In this document: in pieces, positions 56,846-64,000 of the stretch
Layout: each line of letters opens with the position of its first letter
How positions within the stretch are numbered: position 1 is the first letter of the stretch
From: Castor canadensis
Taxonomy: Eukaryota; Chordata; Mammalia; Rodentia; Castoridae
Assembly: GCF_047511655.1 (NCBI RefSeq)
Contig: NC_133386.1
Location: 74,904,501-74,968,500 of the forward strand
DNA length: 64,000 nt
Reading direction: 5' to 3'
Made by a program: the position numbers and the translations under genes
The notes under the pieces: model-generated
Seen by the model: the letters and a program-made list of their open reading frames with translations, nothing else
What the model was told of the DNA's origin: nothing
Database searches by the model: none

Positions 56846-57119
56846 ATGGAGTATTATTCGGTTGTAAAGAACAATAAAATTATGTTATTTGCAGGAGAAC
56901 GGATGGAACTGGAGACCATCAAGTTGAGCATGATAAGCCAAATATCACGTTTTCACTCATATGTGGAATCTTGACCTAAAATGATGAAGATGATGATAAT
57001 GATAATAATAATGGGACTTGAGTGTACGAAGGAGATGGTGGGGAGATCAGGGAGGGCAGAGGACGAAAGGGCTGGGTAATGGGGATGAATATTTTCGAAG
57101 TATATTACAGATATGAATA

Positions 57120-57200
57120 TACATGTTTGTATATTTATACATATACATATATGTACATATATATGTGTGTGTATATATATATATGTATATATATGGATAT
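57120..57200. repeat. (TA)n/(TG)n microsatellite
   Basis: tatatacatatatgtacatata-type array in the old L1 3' UTR. Confidence 0.9.
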
Positions 57201-57384
57201 GAAGATAGCATAATGAACCCTCTAAACACTATTTGAAAAAAAGAAAGGAGAGAAAAGAAGGGGTTAAGGAAACATGACAGAATGAGTAGACTTGTTCATA
57301 TTATACTGTATACATCAATGGGATTATCACAGTGAAGCCTTCTTGTACTACTAATGTATGCTAATAAAATTGCTTCCAAAAATG

Positions 57385-57670
57385 TTAGGCAAGTAAGATT
57401 AAATGAAGCCATAATTGTGGATCCATAATCCATCAGGACTGTCATCCCTCTAAGAAGTCAAGGACACCAGGGGCATGTACACAAAGGGTCTTCTGAGGAT
57501 GCAGTGACAGGCAGTCACTTGTGAGCTAAGGAAAGAAGCCTCGGGAGAAACCACTGACCTAGCACTTTGATCTTGGCTTTTCAGCCTCCAGAACTGTAAG
57601 AAAATAAATTTCTGTTATTTTAATTACAGTGTGTGGTCTATTGCTATGGCAGTTCTTGCAAACTAATACA
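57385..57670 (+). mobile_element. MaLR (MLT1-like) LTR, 3' part
   Basis: aagtaagattaaatgaagcc, gccttttcagcctccagaac-like block (57584-57598), ctgtaagaaaataaatttct and gcaaactaatacag fit the second half of MLT1-type LTRs, continuous in consensus terms with 52954-53018. AATAAA at 57603 is the polyA signal. Confidence 0.82.
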
Positions 57671-57759
57671 GGATCCTTAAATAAACTTTAGCCATTTTTC
57701 TATTTCTTAAAGATTTGTCTAAACTAATAATAACAAAAAGAGGAAACCCTGACCTATAA

Positions 57760-58150
57760 TGTAGATTTTGATTTTCCCCTTAAAACCCAATGTGTTAAAG
57801 GCTTAGTCCCTTAGTCCCTCCCACCCTGTATGTACAATTATTATATGCTAATAAAAAAAGAATAAAAAGAAGAGGTGAGGCCTAACAAGAGGGTTTAGGT
57901 GATTGGAAATGTGGCCTTGAAGGGGATAGTGGGGCCCTACCCCTTCCTTTTTTTCTCTTTTTTCTTCTGTGCTGCCAGGTAAGCAGTTTTTCCACCACAT
58001 GATCTCAACATGATGTTCTACCACAAACTCAAATCAAGGTAGCTAACCAACCATGGACTGAAACCTCTAAAACTGTGAGCCAAAATAAACTTTTATCCCC
58101 TAAAAGTTGATTATTTCAGGTATTTGTTATAGGAAAGCTGAATGACACCC
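57760..58150 (+). mobile_element. MaLR (MST-like) solo LTR
   Basis: Order: tgtagattttgattttcccc, aatgtgttaaaggcttagtc, aagaggtgaggcctaacaag, gatgttctaccacaaactca, ccatggactgaaacctctaa, aactgtgagccaaaataaac, then ttatttcaggtatttgttat. This is the MST layout. A short foreign piece lies at about 57816-57865. Confidence 0.85.
57816..57865 (+). mobile_element. Minimal L1 tail insertion in the MST-like LTR
   Basis: ccctgtatgtacaattatta, tatgctaataaaaaaag matches only the last 40 bases or so of the old L1 3' UTR (compare 15405-15440) plus an A tail. It interrupts the LTR between cttagtccc and aagaggtgagg. It is an extreme 5' truncation. Confidence 0.6.
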
Positions 58151-58735
58151 TGTGGAATAAAGTTCATCTAGATATTTAGGAACTAGTCACCTAAAAGCAG
58201 TAACAATGGATTCAGGATCACCAGATGTTTAAATGTCAAAGTTGAAGGGAGGAATTGGTGATTTTTCCACCTGATCTAATAGTTTCTTGGTGAAATTTCA
58301 ACTTTAAATTTTTGGACTACACTCAGTGAAGTAATGTACATCTGTTAAGATGCACAGATGTGCCATTTCCAAAAATAAATATATGTAAGTAGAAGTGTCT
58401 GATGTTAGAATGATGCACCACTGAAATGAAATGTCCAACACCTGAAATTCTTTACTATACTTATTTTTTAACTCAGTAAGGACTGTATTTATATGTTTTG
58501 ATGTCTTATTTCCATTCAATGTAAAAGGCTTGTCTTTGTAGCATAAATATTCCTATGTTCTTCAAACATCCAGATAAACTTAGTGATAACTTCTACTTCT
58601 TTTATTTTTGTTTTTCATTTTTCTGTAACACTGTGATTTTAATTTTGGGTACTTTATTTTTAATTAAATGAGGATCATTAATTTGCAGCTAAATGACAAA
58701 TAATCTTCAGAATAAATCAATTGGAAGTAAAATAT
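58151..58735. other. No gene recognised
   Basis: AT-rich DNA between the MST-like LTR and an L1 tail. Confidence 0.5.
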
Positions 58736-58739
58736 GGTT

Positions 58740-59305
58740 TTTATGCGATGCCATTCTTGGGTATATATCTGAAGGAATGTAAGTCAAGATATTAGAGCTA
58801 CCTGCATGACTATGTTTATAACAATGCTATTCACAATAGCCAAAATACAGAAACAACCAATGAATGGATAGAGAAAATGTGGTGTATATACACAACGGAG
58901 TATTGTTAAGCCATAAAAAAGAATGAAATTATGTCATTTGTAGGAAAATAGATGGAGCTAGAGATCATAACGTTAAGAAAAATAAGATACACTGAGAAAG
59001 ATAAATATCATATGTAGTGCAAGTTCTTTTGGGGGATGGGTACCAGTGGGAGAGGGTAGGTTGAAAGAAAAGGGTAAGGGAAGGGTGAATATGGTCAAAG
59101 TGGTCCATATCCATTTATGAAGATACAATGATGAAACCTATTGAAATTGTCTCAAGAAGGGGGTAGTGGGAATGAAGGGGAGGAAGAGAGGGTTGAATTT
59201 GATTGAGGTACCTTCTATGCACGTATAGAAATATCACAATGTAACCTCTTTGTATAGCTAATATATACTAATAAAAATATAAAAATGAACAAACAAAAAT
59301 ACGTG
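58740..59305 (+). mobile_element. Old L1 3' end, sense
   Basis: The ORF2 end is recognisable (ttcttgggtatatatctgaa, tgtttataacaatgctattc, gagaaaatgtggtgtatata, gatggagctagagatcat), followed by a G-rich 3' UTR and the terminal actaataaaaatataaaaat. All frames are broken. Confidence 0.85.
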
Positions 59306-60065
59306 TCCTGTTTTCTAAATGAACCATGGAGAAATGCTTGACATGGTTCTGTTTTGGTAGTCAAAAACATTTAGCAAAGACTTATTTTTGAAAAATAAAA
59401 TGTGGGCTTTAAGTTATATATAATTTAGCTTATATTCATTGATAATTGTACATCATATCATGTAGACATACTTCCTTGTTTAATGAAATCTTTAAGGGCA
59501 TTTGTTAAAACTAGTTAACATTATAAAATAAATTATAATAGGGGCAAGGTTTTTTTTTTGTTTGTTTTGTTTTTTTTCATCTGACACTGCCTCAAATAGA
59601 GTCTTACTTTGAAGATATGGTAAAACAAACCTATTAAGACAAAAGTTGAAAGATGTGAAAGTTCAGAAATGGTGCTGGAACTGATGTGGAATGAGTTACA
59701 GCATCACTTTTTCCCCAAATTAGTGTTGCACTCACTATGCTGATGAGTGCATGATTGTATACATAAATACATTGAACAAATTATACAGTATAGAGTACTG
59801 CTATGAACACAGAGCAATATACTTCATAGTCAGAAACTTTGTTATCAGAAGGAGAAATAAATCAGGAAGTTATACATTCATTCATGATAGAGAAGTGATG
59901 GTAGTGGGTTAGGGTGAGGTGGAACTAAAGTTACTAAAAAATATTAATACTCTCTAAACACTGATGTGACTCATTTAACTTTGAGACCATTTCTTGTTAA
60001 TTATATCCTTCCAGTCATCATTTATTGTTATTACTATTAATCTGCACACAAATCCATTGTCTTAG
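59306..60065. other. No gene recognised
   Basis: AT-rich DNA, no named element. Confidence 0.5.
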
Positions 60066-60067
60066 AC

Positions 60068-60240
60068 CCTTGCTCCTCAAAGTGTGGTCCACAGACCAGC
60101 AGCCGTGTCACTTAGGAATTAATAAACAGTGCTGCATTCTTAATCCCACCTCAGACCAAGACCTACTGAATTAGAATCTGCATTTTATCAAGAACTCAGG
60201 TGATACATTTAAACATTGAGGTTGGAGAAGCACAGTGCCT
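60068..60240 (+). mobile_element. MER5A-like hAT DNA transposon remnant
   Basis: gctcctcaaagtgtggtcca, cagaccagcagc, agaccaagacctactgaatt, agaatctgcattttatcaag and ctcaggtgatac follow MER5A order. Non-autonomous and ancient. Confidence 0.75.
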
Positions 60241-60395
60241 CTCATAATTTAAGCTGCATAAGAATCACTTGAACATTCTTTTAACCTGCACATTCTGCTT
60301 CCGTAAGCACTGGGTGGAGCCTGCAGTGCTAACAAAGTCCCAGGTGATGCTGCTGCATGCAGGTTGCTGAACCACACTTTGGAAATCAGGACTAA
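60241..60395 (+). mobile_element. Second MER5-like DNA transposon remnant
   Basis: agctgcataagaatcacttg, gggtggagcctgcagtgcta, cccaggtgatgctgctgcat and tgaaccacactttgg have MER5-type terminal and central blocks. It is placed directly after the first copy. Confidence 0.6.
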
Positions 60396-60449
60396 GGAAG
60401 GGTTCCTGAATTTCTTTGATGAGAATTACCTACAGAACTTGTTGAAATT

Positions 60450-60665
60450 GCAAAATTCCAGGTGTCCTAACTAGAGCCATTGAATTCCATCTCCACTTCT
60501 TACAAGCTATATGACATTGAACAAGGTACTTAACACCTTGGGTCTCAGTTTTTTCCATATGAAAATGGGAATCATAAGATGTACTAGTGTTTGGGGACTT
60601 ATATGAGATCAAATATATTAGGAGGGTAGCACAGCATATGAGACACAGAGATATCCAGTAATTTA
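60450..60665 (+). mobile_element. MIR SINE
   Basis: attccatctccacttcttac, aagctatatgacattgaaca, aggtacttaacaccttgggt, ctcagttttttccatatgaa and aatgggaatcataagatgta, in MIR order. Confidence 0.8.
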
Positions 60666-61495
60666 CATGTTTTGTTACTATTATTACTGTCATGACACTG
60701 TAATTGCTCCATGTGTATATACTTGCAACTGCCTTGGAAGCAACCAAAATGCAGAGACATATTTGACTTTTTGTTTTGAGTTACCTTCAGTTCTCAAAAT
60801 AGTGCAGGTGTTTGGAAAGATAGCTGCAAGTCCCACTTTCAGATGAAATGTGAAACATAATAATAAGGTAAAGATGTTCTGCCCTCAGTCATGTGCTAAC
60901 ACAGTGCACACACTGAGCATAGGAGACAAGCTGCAATAGCCTTCCCAAATTGCATTTTCTACAAACTTGATCTTGGGAAATGTACACTGAAAGTAAAAGA
61001 GGTTTGACTTGCAATTAGCTTAGGAGACATTGTTATTTATAGCCTCAACAGACTAACTACTAATATTAAAGCATTGCCAATAAAGAGCCCTGTTCAACTT
61101 GGTTTAGCCCAGTGCTTTCCCAATGCTTTACTGTGAGACACATTTTGTAATTCATGTCTTTGCACAAGAGACCTTTGACTGGAGTAAGAACCCATAAATA
61201 TGACCTTCAGAGACAGCTGCTCAACATCTTTGTTCTATTTTCAGCAGCTTCTTGTTCTGGGACGTACTAATAACTACTGTGTTTACCTAGTGAAGGTAAG
61301 AGTGAGAAAAAAAAATGGTGTCTATGTCTCCATATATTCTGTGTCTGACTTTGTTGTAATGTTTTATTTTGGTGGGTTGTACTTGGTTTAGATAATGTAG
61401 GCTTGAGCGCATATTCAGACTAGTCTGTGGCAGAACTACTCCATCCATATACATATATCTATGTATATAAGTAAGGTTTATACATATGTTGTGAT
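60666..61495. other. No gene recognised
   Basis: AT-rich DNA without named elements. Confidence 0.5.
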
Positions 61496-61504
61496 TTTAT
61501 ATAT

Positions 61505-61605
61505 TTCAGTATTTTTTGGTGGCACTTGGGTTTTGAACTTAGGACCTCACATTTGCAAGGCAGATGCTCTTAGTGCTTGAGCCACTCTGCCAGCCCCAAG
61601 CTTAT
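61505..61605 (-). mobile_element. ID-type SINE, antisense
   Basis: The plus strand reads ggtggcacttgggttttgaa, cttaggacctcacatttgca, tgcttgagccactctgccag, the reverse of the tRNA-like SINE with B box (ttcaaaaccc) and A box (gtggctcaagc). Confidence 0.82.
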
Positions 61606-61689
61606 ACATATTGGAGGCGTAATGTGGAGGACAGAAGTGAAACTTCACTCACTGCATCTTTAGGCAGTGAGAATTGTTTTGTTTTTTCT

Positions 61690-61960
61690 TTTTTTTAATC
61701 TTTCTATTTCCTTTATGTATATAAAGCCCATCGATCCTATTCCATCATCTTCATCTCCTTCATTCATCCCCCACTACTCATAAGTACCCCACCAACACAC
61801 ACTGTACCTATTTTACAGTCTTGACTTTCATCATTAATTCCAAAGTGAGTATTCAGAGGGGTTTTTCAATATATCCCAGACTTTGGTCATTTCAGTCCCC
61901 CATCTGTTATTCTCCCTTACTCCTTCCCTCCCATCTCCCATTATTCAGGAGCTGAGAATT
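61690..61960 (-). mobile_element. L1 3' UTR fragment, antisense
   Basis: T-rich start, then gtatataaagcccatcgatc, ctccttcattcatcccccac, ctcccttactccttccctcc. This is the pattern of the other antisense L1 3' UTR scraps, similar to 18420-18640. Confidence 0.5.
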
Positions 61961-62505
61961 GGATTTCTAAGATATTACAGCTCCAACTGGTCAAGAAATT
62001 ATTGGTGATAGCTCTACTGGATTTCTTCTCTGTTCTTTAGATAAATAAACCTCGTTTGTGATGTCTGCCCTTGGTCTTTCTATCAAACTAAACATTTTAT
62101 TGGCACCTGTGACTAATAGGGTCATGCAATCCAGTGCATACCAGAAATATTTTCCCAGGAGTAACCTAATCTTGTTTTAATGTAGAAGTAGTTTCTATCT
62201 TTCTGTTTTTATAAGAAGCTTTCTTTGTTAAATGTAGCAATTAAAAATTTTGAGCTCAGAAATTATAGTAGGAAATTATAGTCTTTTAACTAACTACCTC
62301 TAAACAAATTTTCCTGAATAATTATGCTCTCTATAGAGTTGTATGCCTACAAAAAGTAGGTAGTGGTTTCAAACTTGTTTATGTTTGTTGCATACTAATC
62401 ATAATCCAACCCAAACCCTATACTTTCAAGCTTTGAATATTACATATCCAAATGACAAGAATGCAGAAAAGGATTGATTTAAATTTTAAAATTGGTTGAT
62501 TCATT
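61961..62505. other. No gene recognised
   Basis: AT-rich DNA without named elements. Confidence 0.5.
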
Positions 62506-62507
62506 CA

Positions 62508-62605
62508 TTTATTTTTGCTGGTTTGGTTTGCAGATGGAACCTAGTCCTCATGAATATAGGCAAGTACTCTATCACTGTGCTATATCTCCAAATCTATTGA
62601 TTTTT
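62508..62605 (-). mobile_element. ID-type SINE remnant, antisense
   Basis: cagatggaacctagtcctca, ataggcaagtactctatcac, tgtgctatatctccaaatc is a diverged reverse ID SINE (compare the better copy at 63250). Confidence 0.6.
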
Positions 62606-63245
62606 TTGGTGAAAAGTAAGGTTCACCCCCCCAACCTAGATGAAGTAACTATTGCTATAGAGTTATGTGTGGGCAAAACAGTTATAAAAGCTTGAGAAAG
62701 GGTAGTCATAACAGTCCACAAGGATTCTTCAAGACCAGACCATAGTTCAAATACCTTAAAGTTCTTGTTTCACTTCAAAGACATGAAAATTGAATGTCAT
62801 ATTGTATTTGTCAGTTATGAAGAAACAATGCAGAATTGTAATAGGAATGAAAAGTTTAGTCCTAAACCAAAATCTTGGTGAATGAACGAATGTGATTTTA
62901 TGCATTTTTAGTCAAAATAAAAATATATAGTATATCTATATATCTCTCTATATATCTATACATATATAGTATGTCATTCCATATCATTTAAAAATAATTT
63001 GAGTTTTATCACAATTAAAGAAAATTTTGTTTTTTCAAAGGTCCTCAAATCATCCATTAGATTATATGTTAGAAATTATAGCATATGAAGCCTGGTGCTT
63101 ATTTCATGACAAAATTGTTGGTGAGAGGAACTTCTCATTTGGTTGATAGCATCTTCATCTCAGTGTTTCAAGATTAAAGCACAAATATATTAGACAATAT
63201 GTCAAGAAACAGAGATTTTAGAAATATGTAATTGTTATGTCATTT
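62606..63245. other. No gene; AT-rich, TA tract at 62925-62970
   Basis: AT-rich DNA with a tatatctctatatatc-type low-complexity tract. No coding signal. Confidence 0.55.
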
Positions 63246-63247
63246 CT

Positions 63248-63325
63248 TTTGCTGTACTAGGGATTAAACTCAGGGCTTTGTGAATGCTAGGCACATATAC
63301 CACTGAGCTACATCTCCAGCCTGCT
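63248..63325 (-). mobile_element. ID-type SINE, antisense
   Basis: tgtactagggattaaactca, gggctttgtgaatgctaggc, ataccactgagctacatctc, cagcc is the reverse of an ID element, with A box (gtagctcagtgg) and B box well preserved. Confidence 0.85.
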
Positions 63326-63339
63326 GTTATGTCACTTTT

Positions 63340-63600
63340 TTAAAAACTAAATTTTTTATTAAAGTATATTAAATTGTACAAAGTAAGGGATTTCTTTATC
63401 CATACATGCATATAATACATTTTGTCCATATTCATGCCTTTTATTACTCCTGCTTAACCCCCTCTTTCTTCTCTCTTTTTCCTTCACCTTCTGTTTCCTC
63501 AGTAGTCCCCTTTTACTTTCATGACCTTATTTTTTTCTCCTTAGCTTCCACAAATAAGAGAAAACATGGATACTTGTCTTTGTGGGATTGGCTTATTTTA
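63340..63600 (-). mobile_element. Old L1 3' end, antisense (twin-priming 3' segment)
   Basis: Read on the minus strand it goes from the ORF2 end (agtaaaataagccaatccca, acaaagacaagtatccatg) through a purine-rich 3' UTR to the A-rich end near 63345. It is the same family as 17340-17705. Confidence 0.75.
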
Positions 63601-63900
63601 CTGCTGGTGGGAGAGTAAATTAGTTCAGTCACTATGGAAATCAGCATGAAGATTACTCATAAAATTAAAAAGTGAGCTTCCATTTTATCCAGCCATACCA
63701 CTTCAGAGAATATACCCGAAAGAAACAAAGTCAGATTATTATAAAGATATCTGAACACCCATGTTTATTGTGACACTATGGACAAAAGTTAAATTATGAG
63801 ATCAGCCTAGGTGCTCCACGACAAATGAATGGATAAAGAAAATGTGGTATTTATACACAATGGAATTTCACTTAGTTATATTAATGTTTGGATGCATTAA
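63601..63900 (+). mobile_element. L1 ORF2 end fragment, sense (inverted segment)
   Basis: ctgctggtgggagagtaaat, atggaaatcagcatgaagat, ccatttttatcc-like block, gaatatacccgaaag, catgtttattgtgacactat and aaaatgtggtatttatacac follow L1 ORF2 C-terminal order on the plus strand. It adjoins the antisense 3' end at 63600 and precedes it in element order. Confidence 0.8.
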
Positions 63901-64000
63901 TTGGTAATGTCAAAAAATTTAAAGCACCCATCAATGATTTCCTCATTGATATGCACAAAATGCTATCTACAAAAATTTCTTCCACTAAAACAGCCACACT

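Larger units (their letters stand above)
53019..57384 (+). mobile_element. Old L1 3' end, split by a young L1
   Basis: The left piece (53019-53043, tgaataaagaaaatatgaca) and the right piece (56739-57384) are one L1 3' end. The right piece continues with a grown TA microsatellite, then tatggagtattattcggttg, ttgcaggagaacggatgg and a 3' UTR ending in tatgctaataaaattgc. It inserted into the MaLR LTR first and was later split by the young L1 at 53044-56738. Confidence 0.8.

Noticed and set aside
56539-57229. Tyr/Ile-rich open frames around 56.5-57.2 kb
   Set aside because: They are translations of G-rich and TA-rich tandem sequence in L1 3' ends.

Overview
This is vertebrate nuclear DNA, almost certainly from a rodent. 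It is AT-rich, intron-like or intergenic, and I could not support any exon of a host protein-coding gene. Several features point to a rodent. There are ID-type (tRNA-derived) SINEs. On the minus strand at about 51.4-51.65 kb there is a B1-like (7SL) monomer followed by an ID-like tail, which is the B1-dID layout known from beavers, kangaroo rats and dormice. There is also a young L1 family with a GC-rich 5' UTR. A castorimorph such as a beaver is my best guess, but this is inference from repeat content and I could not test it.

Layout. 1-12.5 kb: a three-level nest of L1 elements. An old L1 (1-1636 and 9183-12530) was hit by a full-length younger L1 (1637-9167; 15-bp target-site duplication). 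That L1 was itself hit, inside ORF1, by a short 3' fragment of the same family (4341-4706; its own 15-bp duplication). 12.8-15.45 kb: an old L1 piece in antisense joined to an L1 3' end in sense. 15.4-33 kb: mostly unique or very old DNA with microsatellites, MIR and ID copies, antisense L1 3' UTR scraps, a U1 snRNA retropseudogene with a 16-bp duplication (about 20.2 kb) and a solo-LTR-like block (27.3-27.8 kb). 34.0-34.95 kb: a 5'-truncated young L1. 37.4-39.0 kb: ancient L2 sequence. 43.5-49.2 kb: a broken but structurally complete class I (gammaretrovirus-like) endogenous provirus. It has two short LTRs of about 282 bp, a 5-bp duplication, primer binding site, gag, protease, RT and env remnants and a polypurine tract. 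52.95-57.67 kb: a MaLR-type LTR split by an old L1 3' end, which is in turn split by a young L1 with two internal deletions. 57.76-58.15 kb: a second MaLR/MST-like LTR. 58.7-64 kb: L1 tails, two MER5-like DNA-transposon remnants, ID SINEs and an L1 3' end with a twin-priming-like inversion at the right edge.

How the parts work together. Nothing here forms a host pathway. L1 ORF1p (RNA-binding chaperone) and ORF2p (endonuclease and reverse transcriptase) are the machinery that would have produced the L1 copies, the SINEs and the U1 pseudogene; every L1 copy in the window is now disabled. The provirus is also disabled: no reading frame for a complete Gag, Pol or Env remains. No CRISPR array, operon or prokaryotic feature is present. 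The points most worth a second look are the architecture of the full-length L1 5' UTR (YY1-like site at the very start, diverged tandem units, an open antisense frame), the snap-back inverted insertion in the L1 at 53.4 kb, its possible 3' transduction, and the AT-rich block that replaces the central RT region of the provirus.
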